Shown here: in pieces, positions 25,051 through 34,490 of the stretch
Layout: the number at the start of each line of letters is the position of its first letter
How positions within the stretch are numbered: position 1 is the stretch's first letter
Assembly (NCBI GenBank): GCA_910576865.1
Contig: CAJTKE010000007.1
Location: forward strand, 33,523-97,522
Length of the DNA: 64,000 nt
Source: an uncultured Oscillibacter sp.
Lineage (GTDB): Bacteria > Bacillota > Clostridia > Oscillospirales > Oscillospiraceae
Direction: 5' to 3'
Made by a program: the position numbers and the translations under genes
Notes under the pieces: model-generated
The model's database searches: none
Told to the model about the DNA's origin: nothing
The model's input: the letters and a program-made list of their open reading frames with translations, nothing else

Positions 25051-28000
25051 TTATTTGCGGTAGTTCTGCATCCGCCAGACGATGGCGGAGACCTGCCCCC
25101 GGGTCAGGGTGTTGGAGGGGCGGAAGGTGCTGGTTCCGTTGTTGAAGTATCCCTCCACAATGCCCGCCGCGTTCAGGGCCTGGACATAGACGTCGGAGGT
25201 GTCGGTGAAGGGCTTCACGCTGGAGAGGTTGTTGATGTCCAGCCGCAGGGCCCCGGCGGCCAGCTGGGCCACCTGGAGGCGGGTGATGGGCCCGTTCAGG
25301 GCCACGGTGTTCCGGGTGACCAGACCGTCGGCCTGGGCCTTGGCCAGATACCCGCTGAAGGTGCTGCCCGCCACGGTGGGGGCCTGATCGGCGTAGCCGG
25401 CGGCCTTCATGATCAGCTTCAGGGCCGCGCCGTAGGTGATGGTGCTGTCCGGGCGGAAGTTCCCGTCGGCGTATCCGTCGATGACGGCGGAGTCCGCCAG
25501 CTCCGTGACGTATTTATAGCACCACGTGGCGGCGTTGATGTCCCCGAATTTTTTGTTCGTGTTCAGAACGCCCAGGGAGAACATGCCGGAGGCCACGGGG
25601 ACGCCGCTGGCGTTCATGGCCACGTAGGGGATCTCCACGGGGCCGGTGTAGCCCGTCTGGGGGACGAAGCGGAGCTGGCCCAGCTGCTGGTTCCCGGTGT
25701 TGTAGCCATAGACCGTGGTGGTGTCGGCGGGGGTGGCCCCGGCGCCCACGTAGATGGTGCCCACGGTGGCGGCGGGGAGCTTCAGAAGCTGGATGCCGCT
25801 GGGGGTGACGCCGGTGGCCGCGGTGACGGCGGCGGCGATGGAGGACGCCGGGAAGGTGACGGCGGTGTTCCTGGGCGTGGGCCCGTAGACCTCGGACACG
25901 GCCTTGGAGGTGACGCTGATGAGGATGGCCCCCGCCGTGGACTGGCCTCCCATGCCGTAGGCCGTGAAGGGGATGGAGGCGCAGTAGTTGGACCCGGAGG
26001 GCACGTACGTCAGCTCCGTCAGGGCGTACTCCGCCGTGGTGGCGGGGCTCATGTACAGGCTGCGGCTGCGGTTGGCGGCGGTGAGCTGCTCCCGGGTGGT
26101 GGAGCCGTAGCTGCTGGCGCCGTAGTAGTTGTAGTACAGGGCCCCGGTGGCGGGCACGTCGCCCAGGACCACGTATTGCAGCGTCCCGGCGGGATAGGCG
26201 GTCTTGTAGTACCGGGCCAGGTCATTGGCGTTGATCTGGACGTTGGTTCCGCTGGTGACGGCGTAGCGCACGCTGCCCACCAGATTGGAGGAGGCCCCCG
26301 CCGTGGAGGGGGTGATCACCAGGACGCCCTCCAGAGAGCGGCCGTTGTCCCCGTAGGCGGTGAAGCGCAGGGTCACCTTCCCGCTGGTGAAGGAGTTGGC
26401 GGCGGCGAAGGTCAGCTCGTTCAGGGCGTAGTCCCCCTTCCGGGCGTCGGCGGCGTCGTAGTAGAACCGGACGCCCTGGAGGCCGCTGCGGGAGAAGGAG
26501 GTGGAGTAGCTGGTACCGTAGGCGGTGTAGAGGGTGCCGCAGCTGTCCGGGAACTCCAGGTTCCCGGGCACGTCGAAGACCACGTAGTCCAGGGTGGAGC
26601 TGGAATAGCTCTTGCGGAAGAACTCGTCGAACTTGGTCCGGTCGAGGTTCACCGTCTTGCCGGGGACCACCACGCAGGCGATGTCCCCGCCGGTGGAGAC
26701 CGTCAGCTTCAGCGTGCCCTGCTCATAGGTGCTGGCGTCGTAATAGGCCCGGAAGGGCATGGACAGGGTGCTCTTGTCCGCCGCGCCGGCGTCGGGCCGG
26801 AAGTAGAGGCTTCCGATGGAATAGGCGTTGTAGTTGGGGGTGCCGTTGTAGAACTGGGTCTGGGCGTAGGTCAGGTCGCTGCGGGAGAGGCGGGTGTTTC
26901 CGGCGTAGAGGGCGCCGGGGAAGCTGGCGTAGTCGCTGCCCGCCTCGAAGGCCACGTATTTGACCGTCCGGTTGGTGTTGGACATGGCCTGATAGGCCTT
27001 GTTGAAGTCGCTGGCGGTGAAGCTGACGGAGCCTCCCGGAGGCGCCTCATAGGAGACGGTGTTCACCTCGGAGGTCACCACGATCCGCAGGATGCCCTCC
27101 TCGTAGACGTCCCGGCTGCTGCCATAGTAGGCCCGGAAGGGGATGTTCATGCAGTCCCCCTCCCTGGCGCTCCGGTCGGCCTGGAAGGTCACGTCGTCCA
27201 GGAAGTAGTCGTTCCGGCTGGGGGCGTCGCCGGAGCTGTAGTAGAACATGCTTCCGCTGTGGCTGAGGTCCGCCGCCCGGAGGATGGCGTTCTTCACGTA
27301 CAGCGCGCCGTAGAAGTTCCGGTAGCTGTCCGGGGCGGAGAAGGACACGGCGCTGATGGTCCGGTTGTTGTAGTCGGAGAGGTAGCGGTAGACGTCGTTG
27401 AAGTCCGCCTTTTCCAGGCGGGCGGTGCCGCCGGGGGCCACGTTCAGCGTCACGGTGTCCCGGGAGCCGTTTTTGTCGATGATGATCCGCAGGACGCCCT
27501 TCACCGCGTCGTCCCGGTCATAGCAGGCCCAGAAGGGAATCTCCAGCTCGGCCCCCTCCTTGGCGCCGCTGGCGGCCTGGAAGATCAGATCGTCGATGCC
27601 GTAGCTGTTCTGGCGGTCCGTGGTGTAATAGAACCACTCGTCGGACAGGCCCTTCTTGGAGTAGGCGGAGTGGCCGGAGACCCGGATGTCCCCGGCGAAG
27701 GTGGTGTAGTCGTCCCCGGGGGCGAACTCCACATACCGGACGTCCCGGTTGGCGCTGGCCAGACTCCGGTAGACCTGGTTGAAGTCGCTGCGGTTGAAGG
27801 TGACGGAGTTGCCGGGGGCCACCCGGTAGACCACCTCGTCGTCCTGCCGGCCGTTTTTGTCGATGATGATCCGGAGATTGGCCTCCCGGTAGTCGTTGTT
27901 GCGGTCGTAGTACCGGACGGTCATGGTGAGCTGGTCGCCCACGTCCGCCTGGGCGAAGGCCCGGAAGCTGAGGTCCTCCAGGGCGTAGTCCCCGTCATAG

Positions 28001-28941
28001 CGGCTTTCGGTGTAGAACTTGTAGCGGTCCAGGTTGTCCCGGCTGAGGGAGCTGGAGCCGGCGTAGAGCATGCCGTCGAAGCTGCTGTAGTCGTTCTCCG
28101 TCCGGAAGACGATGTACCGCAGGCCGCTGACCCCGCCGGTGAGCTTGCGGTAGGCCTCCTCAAACCGGGCGAGGCGCAGGTCCGCCGTGCCGCCGGGGGC
28201 CACCCGGAGGACGATGTCCGTGGAGTCCGACGAGACCGGCGTGCCGGTGAGGGTGATGGTGCCGGAGATCTGGCCGCCGGCGGCGTTTTCGGCGGTGTAG
28301 GGCAGGCTCAGGCTGCCGGAGGAGCTGGGGACGAACCAGACCCGGTCATACAGCTCGCTGTAGGAATAGCTGTTCCACAGATAGCTGAGGTTGTCGCTGT
28401 GCCAGACCTGTCCGGACCCGCTGGTGGCGGAGAAGCGGACGGTGGAGAAGTCGCCGGACCCGGTCAGGCCCCGGAACAGGTCGGAAATATTGGTGCGGAT
28501 TTGCGCGCCCACGAATTTTCCGCCGGTGGTGCCCACGGAGATGGTGAAGTTCTTCCCCTGGGTGGAGGGGGCGCTGTTGCTGGCCTCCGTGATTACGTTT
28601 TTGCAGACGGAGCATTGTTTGGTCACAATGCCGTTCCGTTCACTGATAGTCACATATGTATGAGCGCCGGTGGCGAGAATCTCCTGGGTATCCCCCCGCT
28701 CGCATATCTCGCAGACGCGGATTTTCTTGCCGGATGTGCCGCAGGTGGGCTGGTTGCTCGTGGTCCAGACGCTCCAGCGGTGGCCGGACACGCTCACCTT
28801 CTGGCCACTGCTGTCCAGCAGCCAGTGAGAATCGCTGTCGGATTTCCAATCCTCCACTGCCAGGGCGGCGGGCGCGAGGCTCGCCAGCATGACCAGCGTC
28901 AGGAAAAACGCCGGGAGTTTCTTCTTCCAAAAATTGTTCAT
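25051..28941 (-). CDS. Giant secreted repeat protein with C-terminal SLH domains
   Basis: The 1296-residue protein has a signal peptide (residues 1-28, ending ALA-VED). Two CxxC pairs (CEIC, CSVC) lie at about residues 77-113. About seven degenerate units of 105-120 residues follow. Each opens like VAPGGTADLRLARFEEAYR or VAPGNSVTFNRSDFNQVY and then has Y-V-F, a GxLY strand, a ...FYY... strand, LxDLxFxA, PFRAYY and GxLRIIID. Three S-layer homology motifs (about residues 1120-1290) bind the secondary cell-wall polymer. It is probably a structural or adhesive surface protein. I do not recognise the repeat family. RBS GGAGG precedes ATG 28941. Confidence 0.8.
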   Translation of the reverse strand: MNNFWKKKLPAFFLTLVMLASLAPAALAVEDWKSDSDSHWLLDSSGQKVSVSGHRWSVWTTSNQPTCGTSGKKIRVCEICERGDTQEILATGAHTYVTISERNGIVTKQCSVCKNVITEASNSAPSTQGKNFTISVGTTGGKFVGAQIRTNISDLFRGLTGSGDFSTVRFSATSGSGQVWHSDNLSYLWNSYSYSELYDRVWFVPSSSGSLSLPYTAENAAGGQISGTITLTGTPVSSDSTDIVLRVAPGGTADLRLARFEEAYRKLTGGVSGLRYIVFRTENDYSSFDGMLYAGSSSLSRDNLDRYKFYTESRYDGDYALEDLSFRAFAQADVGDQLTMTVRYYDRNNDYREANLRIIIDKNGRQDDEVVYRVAPGNSVTFNRSDFNQVYRSLASANRDVRYVEFAPGDDYTTFAGDIRVSGHSAYSKKGLSDEWFYYTTDRQNSYGIDDLIFQAASGAKEGAELEIPFWACYDRDDAVKGVLRIIIDKNGSRDTVTLNVAPGGTARLEKADFNDVYRYLSDYNNRTISAVSFSAPDSYRNFYGALYVKNAILRAADLSHSGSMFYYSSGDAPSRNDYFLDDVTFQADRSAREGDCMNIPFRAYYGSSRDVYEEGILRIVVTSEVNTVSYEAPPGGSVSFTASDFNKAYQAMSNTNRTVKYVAFEAGSDYASFPGALYAGNTRLSRSDLTYAQTQFYNGTPNYNAYSIGSLYFRPDAGAADKSTLSMPFRAYYDASTYEQGTLKLTVSTGGDIACVVVPGKTVNLDRTKFDEFFRKSYSSSTLDYVVFDVPGNLEFPDSCGTLYTAYGTSYSTSFSRSGLQGVRFYYDAADARKGDYALNELTFAAANSFTSGKVTLRFTAYGDNGRSLEGVLVITPSTAGASSNLVGSVRYAVTSGTNVQINANDLARYYKTAYPAGTLQYVVLGDVPATGALYYNYYGASSYGSTTREQLTAANRSRSLYMSPATTAEYALTELTYVPSGSNYCASIPFTAYGMGGQSTAGAILISVTSKAVSEVYGPTPRNTAVTFPASSIAAAVTAATGVTPSGIQLLKLPAATVGTIYVGAGATPADTTTVYGYNTGNQQLGQLRFVPQTGYTGPVEIPYVAMNASGVPVASGMFSLGVLNTNKKFGDINAATWCYKYVTELADSAVIDGYADGNFRPDSTITYGAALKLIMKAAGYADQAPTVAGSTFSGYLAKAQADGLVTRNTVALNGPITRLQVAQLAAGALRLDINNLSSVKPFTDTSDVYVQALNAAGIVEGYFNNGTSTFRPSNTLTRGQVSAIVWRMQNYRK

Positions 28942-29155
28942 AGACGTACCTCCGTGCCTGCCAGAAATGAGATGGTGCAGGTTACATAATACTGCTCTTT
29001 ATACCATAGCCGAAAGGCTCCTCATAATCATGAACAAACTGTGAACATGCGGCAACATTTTGGTATCATTTATAGAAGAAGACCCAATCCGGCCGGGGGT
29101 GAGGGGCGGTTTTCTGTCGATTTGCCGGATGGGAAATTTTCTGAAAATCTTTCTC

Positions 29156-29184
29156 TTTACAAATAAATTTCCCTCCTATATAAT
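29156..29184 (+). promoter_or_regulatory. Promoter of prfB
   Basis: TTTACA (29156-29161), 17 bp, TATAAT (29179-29184), 37 bp before the start codon. The rest of the 28942-29155 gap is AT-rich leader and promoter DNA for the divergent SLH gene; its -10 may be TATAAA near 29000, but the -35 is unclear. Confidence 0.75.
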
Positions 29185-29221
29185 ACATACGCTACGAAAT
29201 CTGCAAGCATGGAGGACCAAT

Positions 29222-30346
29222 ATGGCTTTGATTGAATACGACGTCTGCAAACAGAAGCTCCGGGACCTGAAACCGGAGCTTGACAAGCTCTCCGCCGCCC
29301 TGGACATTGAGTCCGCGAGGCAGGAGGCCGCGCGGCTGGAGGACGAGACCGCCCAGGACGGGTTCTGGAACGACCTGGAGCGCTCCCAGAAGGTGCAGCA
29401 GCGGCTCAAGCAGCTCCAGAACAAGATCGCCAGGCAGGAGAAGCTGATTTCCTCCTGGGAGGACCTGACGGCCCTGTGTGAGATGGGCCAGGAGGCCGAC
29501 GACGCCGAGATTCTGGAGGAGCTGAAATCCGAGTTCGCCGCCCTGGAGGACCGGACCGCCGAGACCCGCATGGCCACCCTCCTCTCCGGGGAGTACGACG
29601 GGTGCAACGCCATTTTGCAGTTCCACGCCGGGGCCGGCGGCACCGAGGCCCAGGACTGGGCCCAGATGCTCTACCGCATGTACACCCGCTGGGTGGAGCG
29701 GAAGGGCTTCACCTATAAAATCCTGGACTACGAGGACGGGGACGAGGCGGGGATCAAGTCCGCCGCCATCTCCATCGAGGGGGAGAACGCCTACGGCCTC
29801 CTCAAGAGCGAGAACGGCGTCCACCGGCTGGTCCGGGTCTCCCCCTTCGACGCCAACGCCCGGCGGCAGACGTCCTTCGCCGCCGTGGAGGTCATGCCGG
29901 AGCTGGAGAACGACGAGTCCATCGAGATTCGGGACGAGGACATCGAGATGCAGGTCTACCGGGCCAGCGGCGCCGGCGGCCAGCACGTCAACAAAACCTC
30001 CTCCGCCGTGCGGCTGATCCACAAGCCCACGGGCATCGTGGTGGCCAGTCAGCAGGAGCGGAGCCAGTTCCAGAACAAGGACAACTGCATGAAGATGCTC
30101 CGGGCCAAGCTCCTGGAGCTCAAGGCCCAGCAGCACGCGGAGAAAATCAGCGACATCAAGGGCGTCCAGATGAAGATCGAGTGGGGCAGCCAGATCCGCT
30201 CCTATGTCTTCATGCCCTACCAGATGGTGAAGGACACCCGGACGGCCTTCGAGACCGCCAACATCGACGGCGTCATGGACGGGGACCTGGACGGGTTTTT
30301 GAACGCCTACCTGACCCAATTGGCAACCGGCGAGCTGAAAAAATAA
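29222..30346 (+). CDS. prfB: Peptide chain release factor 2
   Basis: RF2 releases peptides at UGA and UAA. The 374-residue protein has the stop-reading SPF motif (RVSPFDANARRQTSFA) and the catalytic GGQ in SGAGGQHVNKTSSAVR. The frame is continuous: at the usual programmed +1 frameshift site the sequence reads CTG GAC (Leu27-Asp28), with no in-frame TGA. Autoregulation by frameshifting is therefore absent. ATG 29222 follows GGAGG; the longer frame from 29060 contains the promoter. Confidence 0.96.
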   Translation: MALIEYDVCKQKLRDLKPELDKLSAALDIESARQEAARLEDETAQDGFWNDLERSQKVQQRLKQLQNKIARQEKLISSWEDLTALCEMGQEADDAEILEELKSEFAALEDRTAETRMATLLSGEYDGCNAILQFHAGAGGTEAQDWAQMLYRMYTRWVERKGFTYKILDYEDGDEAGIKSAAISIEGENAYGLLKSENGVHRLVRVSPFDANARRQTSFAAVEVMPELENDESIEIRDEDIEMQVYRASGAGGQHVNKTSSAVRLIHKPTGIVVASQQERSQFQNKDNCMKMLRAKLLELKAQQHAEKISDIKGVQMKIEWGSQIRSYVFMPYQMVKDTRTAFETANIDGVMDGDLDGFLNAYLTQLATGELKK

Positions 30347-30363
30347 AAGCTTTTCCCTGCAGA

Positions 30364-30437
30364 GACGGGCCGCCGAGGGCGGCGGCCCCTACAGAATGCG
30401 CCCGTAGGGGCCGGCCCCTGGCCGGCCCGTCCTTTTT
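30364..30437 (+). terminator. Compound hairpin terminator after prfB, R3-like
   Basis: Nested inverted repeats, GACGGGCCG...CGGCCCGTC outside and GGCCCCTAC/GTAGGGGCC inside, end in TTTTT. The GTAGGGGCCGG core resembles dispersed repeat R3, so an element of that family seems to serve as the terminator. Confidence 0.65.
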
Positions 30438-30473
30438 CCGCAAACCCCTGCGTACACAGAAAGGATACCAGAG

Positions 30474-31886
30474 ATGAAAAACAACCACTTGCAATCCGCT
30501 TCCCCCGCCCCTCAGGAGAACAAGATGGGCGTCATGCCCATCGCGCCCCTGCTTGCGGGCATGGCCATCCCCATGATGATCTCCATGCTGGTCCAGGCCC
30601 TGTACAACGTGGTGGACAGCATCTTCGTGGCCCACATCAGCCAGGACGCGCTGAACGCCGTCTCCCTGGCCTTCCCCCTCCAGAACCTGATGATCGCCGT
30701 GGGCGGCGGCACGGGGGTGGGCGTGAACGCCCTCCTCTCCCGGTCTCTCGGCGAGAAGAAGCAGGACCAGGCGGACCGGGCCGCCAACACCGGCATCTTC
30801 ATCTTCCTGGTCAGCGCCGTGGTCTTCGGCGTGTGCGGCATTCTGCTGGCCCGGCCCTTCTTCCTGGCCCAGACGGACATCCAGCCCATCGTGGACTACG
30901 GCACGGACTACGCCCGCATCTGCCTGGGCCTCTCCATCGGCATCTTCAGCCAGTTCTGCTTCGAGCGGCTGCTCCAGTCCACGGGCCGGACGGTGTACTC
31001 CATGATCACCCAGCTCATCGGGGCGGTCATCAACATCATCATGGACCCCATTTTGATCTTCGGCCTCTTCGGCTTCCCCCGCATGGAGGTGGCGGGCGCC
31101 GCCGCCGCCACGGTGCTGGGCCAGATCGTGGCCGCCCTGGTGGGCCTGTGGATGAACCTCCGCTTCAACAAGGACGTCCACATCCGACTCCGGGACATCC
31201 GGCCGGACCGGTTCATCGCCCGGGAGATCTACCGGGTGGGCCTGCCCTCCATCATCATGCAGTCCATCGGGTCCATCATGACCTTCGGCATGAACAAGAT
31301 TCTCATCTCCTTCACCGACACCGCCACGGCGGTCTTCGGGGCCTACTTCAAGCTCCAGAGCTTCATCTTCATGCCCGTCTTCGGCCTGAACAACGGCATG
31401 GTGCCCATTGTCTCCTACAACTACGGCGCGGCCCGGCTGGACCGGGTGAAAAAGACCTTCCGCCTCACCGCCACCGTCGCCACGGTCATCATGGTGGCGG
31501 GCTTCTCCGCCTTCAATCTGATTCCCCACGTGCTGCTGGGCTTCTTCAACCCCTCGGCGGAGATGCTGGCCATCGGCACCGTGGCCCTGCGGGCCATCAG
31601 CATTTCCTTCCTGCTGGCGGGCTTCTGCATCATCGCCGGGTCCATGTTCCAGGCCATCGGCAACCCCCTCCACAGCCTGATCGTCTCCGTCTGCCGCCAG
31701 CTTCTGGTGCTGCTGCCGGCGGCGTGGCTGCTGGCTCAGACGGGGAACCTGGACCTGGTGTGGTACGCCTTCCCCATCGCGGAATTGATGTCCCTGACCC
31801 TCAGCGTCATCTTCCTCCGCCGGACCATGCGGGGGGCGGAGGAGCGCGTCGCGGCCCTCCGGCAGAAGAAACAGGCCAACGGATAA
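30474..31886 (+). CDS. MATE-family multidrug/sodium exporter
   Basis: The 470-residue protein has twelve predicted membrane helices in two MatE halves. The N-half has PIAPLLAGMAIPMMISMLVQALYNVVDSIFV and the C-half RVGLPSIIMQSIGSIM, the usual duplicated entry helix. MATE proteins exchange cationic drugs or metabolites for Na+ or H+; the substrate is not predictable. RBS AAAGGA; 10 bp before tex on the same strand. Confidence 0.92.
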   Translation: MKNNHLQSASPAPQENKMGVMPIAPLLAGMAIPMMISMLVQALYNVVDSIFVAHISQDALNAVSLAFPLQNLMIAVGGGTGVGVNALLSRSLGEKKQDQADRAANTGIFIFLVSAVVFGVCGILLARPFFLAQTDIQPIVDYGTDYARICLGLSIGIFSQFCFERLLQSTGRTVYSMITQLIGAVINIIMDPILIFGLFGFPRMEVAGAAAATVLGQIVAALVGLWMNLRFNKDVHIRLRDIRPDRFIAREIYRVGLPSIIMQSIGSIMTFGMNKILISFTDTATAVFGAYFKLQSFIFMPVFGLNNGMVPIVSYNYGAARLDRVKKTFRLTATVATVIMVAGFSAFNLIPHVLLGFFNPSAEMLAIGTVALRAISISFLLAGFCIIAGSMFQAIGNPLHSLIVSVCRQLLVLLPAAWLLAQTGNLDLVWYAFPIAELMSLTLSVIFLRRTMRGAEERVAALRQKKQANG

Positions 31887-31896
31887 GGGAGGACAT

Positions 31897-34059
31897 ATGG
31901 AAACCATCATTGCACAGCTGGCCCGGGAGCTGGGCCAGCCTGAGAAATACGTGGACAACGTGGTCCGCCTCCTGGACGAGGGCAACACCATCCCCTTCAT
32001 CGCCCGCTACCGCAAGGAGCTCCACGGCGCCATGGACGACACCACCCTCCGGAATCTGGAGGAGCGGCTGCACTACCTCCGGGGCCTCCAGGAGCGGCGG
32101 GAGGCCGTGAAGAAGTCCATCGAGGAACAGGGCAAGCTGACCGGGGAGCTGGCCCGGGCCATCGACGCCGCCGCCACCCTGGCGGAGGTGGAGGACCTGT
32201 ACCGGCCCTACAAGCAGAAGCGCCGGACCCGGGCGACGGTGGCCCGGGAGAAGGGCCTTGCCCCCCTGGCGGAGCTGCTCTTCGCCCAGGGGCGGGACTG
32301 CCCGGACCCCCTGACGGAGGCGGCGGGGTACATCGACCCCGAGAAGGGCGTGGAGACGGCGGAGGATGCCCTGGCGGGGGCCAGCGACATCGTGGCGGAA
32401 CTGCTCAGCGACGACGCGGAGCTCCGGAAGGCCCTCCGGGCCCTGCTGGCCCGGGACGGGAGGCTCCGTAGCGAGGCGGCCGTGGAGGAGGACACGGTCT
32501 ACCGGCTCTACTACGACTTCACCCAGCCCCTCTCCCGGATGCAGGGCCACCAGGTCCTGGCCGTCAACCGGGGAGAGAAGGAGGGAAAGCTCAAGGTCTC
32601 CATCGAGCTGGACCGGGAGCTGGCCCTGCGGACCCTCCGCCGCCGGGTGGTGGTCCCGGGGACGCCGGCCATGGAGTTTGTCAAGGCCGCGGCGGAGGAC
32701 GCCTATGACCGTCTTGTCTTCCCCTCCCTGGAGCGGGAGGCCCGGAGCGGCCTCACCGAGACCGCCAGCGAGGGGGCCATCGGCCAGTTCGCCCTGAATC
32801 TGAAGCCCCTTCTGATGCAGCCCCCGGTGAAGGGGAAGGTGACCATGGGCCTGGACCCGGGGTACCGCATGGGGTGCAAGGTGGCCGTGGTGGACGGCAC
32901 CGGCAAGGTGCTGGACACCGCCGTGGTCTATCCCACCCACGGCGAGCGGCAGAAAAAGGAGGCCATCGCCGCCCTGGCCCGGCTCATCAAAAAACACGGT
33001 GTGGAGCACATCGCCATCGGCAACGGCACCGCCAGCCGGGAGACGGAGCAGATGGCCGTGGAGCTGATCCGGCAGGTGAACGCCGCCGGGGCGAACGTCA
33101 GCTACATGATCGTCTCCGAGGCCGGGGCCTCCGTCTACTCCGCCAGCCCCCTGGCGGCGGAGGAGTTCCCGGAGTACGACGTGAACCTCCGCTCCGCCGT
33201 GTCCATCGCAAGGCGCTTGCAGGACCCCCTGGCGGAGCTGGTGAAGATCGACCCCAAGGCCATCGGCGTGGGGCAGTACCAGCACGACTGTCCCCCCAAG
33301 CGCCTGGACGAGGCCCTGAACGGCGTGGTGGAGGACTGCGTCAACGCCGTGGGGGTGGACGTGAACACGGCCTCCCCCTCCCTTCTCCAGCGGGTCTCCG
33401 GATTGACGGCGGCCACGGCGAAGAACATCGTGGCCTACCGGGAGGCCAACGGGCCCTTCACCGCCCGGAAGCAGATCTTGAAGGTTCCCAAGCTGGGGCC
33501 CAAGGCCTTCCAGCAGTGCGCGGGCTTCCTCCGGGTGCCGGAGAGCAGGTCCGTCCTGGACAACACCGCCGTCCACCCGGAGAGCTACGGCGCGGCGGAA
33601 AAGCTGCTGGAGCTGACGGGCCACAGCCTCGCCGACGTAAAGGCCGGGAAGCTGGAAAACCTCCCGGCCCAGGTGTCCGCCTACGGCGAGGAGAAAGCGG
33701 CGGAGGACGCCGGCGTGGGCGTGCCCACCCTGCGGGACGTGGTGGCGGAGCTGATGAAGCCCGGCCGGGACGTCCGGGAGGATCTGCCCAAGCCCGTGCT
33801 GCGGACGGACGTGCTGGAGATGAAGGACCTGAAGCCCGGCATGACCCTGACGGGGACGGTGCGGAACGTCATCGACTTCGGCGTCTTCGTGGACATCGGC
33901 GTCCACCAGGACGGGCTGGTCCACATCTCCCAGGTGGCGGACCGCCGGGTGAAGCACCCCTCGGAGGTGGTGTCCGTGGGGGACGTGGTGAAGGTCCTGG
34001 TCCTGGAGGTGGACGAGAAGAAGAAGCGGATCTCCCTCTCCATGAAGCAGGCGAAATAG
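31897..34059 (+). CDS. tex: Tex-family transcription accessory protein (S1 RNA-binding)
   Basis: The 720-residue protein has the Tex order. A helical N-domain contains IPFIARYRKELHGAMDDTTLRNLEERLHYL. The YqgF-like RNase H fold contains TMGLDPGYRMGCKVAVVDG. Next come helix-hairpin-helix repeats (SGLTAATAKNIVAYREANGPF). The C-terminal S1 domain contains GTVRNVIDFGVFVDIGVHQDGLVHIS. Tex proteins bind RNA and RNA polymerase and affect transcription and stress tolerance. Length and motifs are intact. It may share a transcript with the MATE gene. Confidence 0.95.
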   Translation: METIIAQLARELGQPEKYVDNVVRLLDEGNTIPFIARYRKELHGAMDDTTLRNLEERLHYLRGLQERREAVKKSIEEQGKLTGELARAIDAAATLAEVEDLYRPYKQKRRTRATVAREKGLAPLAELLFAQGRDCPDPLTEAAGYIDPEKGVETAEDALAGASDIVAELLSDDAELRKALRALLARDGRLRSEAAVEEDTVYRLYYDFTQPLSRMQGHQVLAVNRGEKEGKLKVSIELDRELALRTLRRRVVVPGTPAMEFVKAAAEDAYDRLVFPSLEREARSGLTETASEGAIGQFALNLKPLLMQPPVKGKVTMGLDPGYRMGCKVAVVDGTGKVLDTAVVYPTHGERQKKEAIAALARLIKKHGVEHIAIGNGTASRETEQMAVELIRQVNAAGANVSYMIVSEAGASVYSASPLAAEEFPEYDVNLRSAVSIARRLQDPLAELVKIDPKAIGVGQYQHDCPPKRLDEALNGVVEDCVNAVGVDVNTASPSLLQRVSGLTAATAKNIVAYREANGPFTARKQILKVPKLGPKAFQQCAGFLRVPESRSVLDNTAVHPESYGAAEKLLELTGHSLADVKAGKLENLPAQVSAYGEEKAAEDAGVGVPTLRDVVAELMKPGRDVREDLPKPVLRTDVLEMKDLKPGMTLTGTVRNVIDFGVFVDIGVHQDGLVHISQVADRRVKHPSEVVSVGDVVKVLVLEVDEKKKRISLSMKQAK

Positions 34060-34143
34060 ACGGCTTGCGGAAGACCAATTTGACGGGAAGGAAGGGTGTG
34101 TGCGGGAAACCCAGGAGGGGTTTCCTGCACCATTTCAATCGGC

Positions 34144-34214
34144 AGCATTTCATCCCAAGGGGATGAAATGCTGAACGCCATCCGGGTGTCGGCTACGACA
34201 CCCGGATGGCGTTC
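34144..34214. repeat. Two tandem perfect inverted repeats between tex and the ferredoxin gene
   Basis: AGCATTTCATCCC (34144-34156) pairs with 34160-34172, a 13-bp stem with a 3-base loop. GAACGCCATCCGGGTGTCG (34173-34191) pairs with 34196-34214, a 19-bp stem with a 4-base loop. The second hairpin includes the last codons and the stop of the ferredoxin gene. Neither is followed by a T-run. Confidence 0.8.
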
Positions 34215-34372
34215 ACGGGACAGCCATTGGCGGCGTCCCGGACCTTCGGGGCCCTGCCCTCCGGCTGGGCGATGACGGTGGAGGACTTCCCCACGACGCG
34301 GAAGACCTCCGGCGCGGCGAAGGCGCACATGCCGCAGGCGATGCAGCGGCTCTCATCCACGGTGACGGTCAT
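34193..34372 (-). CDS. Single-cluster [4Fe-4S] ferredoxin
   Basis: The 59-residue protein MTVTVDESRCIACGMCAFAA... has Cys10, Cys13 and Cys16 and a distant fourth cysteine in NGCPVNAI, the pattern of one-cluster ferredoxins of the Thermotoga/Desulfovibrio type. It is a soluble electron carrier for the anaerobic metabolism expected here. RBS GGAGG precedes ATG 34372 and a promoter lies at 34414-34442. The last six codons lie in the arm of a 19-bp perfect hairpin. It could donate electrons to the reductase at 40487 (inference). Confidence 0.88.
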   Translation of the reverse strand: MTVTVDESRCIACGMCAFAAPEVFRVVGKSSTVIAQPEGRAPKVRDAANGCPVNAIRVS

Positions 34373-34413
34373 AAACGGACCTCCTTTTTTGTTCTCACGT
34401 TCACGCTTTCTTC

Positions 34414-34442
34414 ATCATATCGCATAAACGCCCGGTTGTCCA
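34414..34442 (-). promoter_or_regulatory. Promoter of the ferredoxin gene
   Basis: TGGACA (34437-34442), 17 bp, TATGAT (34414-34419) on the minus strand. Confidence 0.6.
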
Positions 34443-34490
34443 GTCTGGAAAATCCAGGGGAAACCGTCGGATTTTGTTTACAGTTCGTCA

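Noticed and set aside
25051..28941. Repeats in the SLH gene considered as a CRISPR array or tandem DNA repeat
   Set aside because: Repetition is at protein level with unit length near 330 bp and strong divergence; there are no short identical repeats with unique spacers.
24901..28989. 1362-codon plus-strand open frame
   Set aside because: It is antisense to the SLH repeat gene, which has a signal peptide, SLH domains and an RBS. GC-rich codons leave the opposite strand open; the composition (Gly/Val/His/Glu-rich) is that of a shadow frame.
29241..29305. Programmed frameshift in prfB
   Set aside because: The frame is continuous and no TGA occurs at the CTT-TGA-C position; the site reads CTG GAC.
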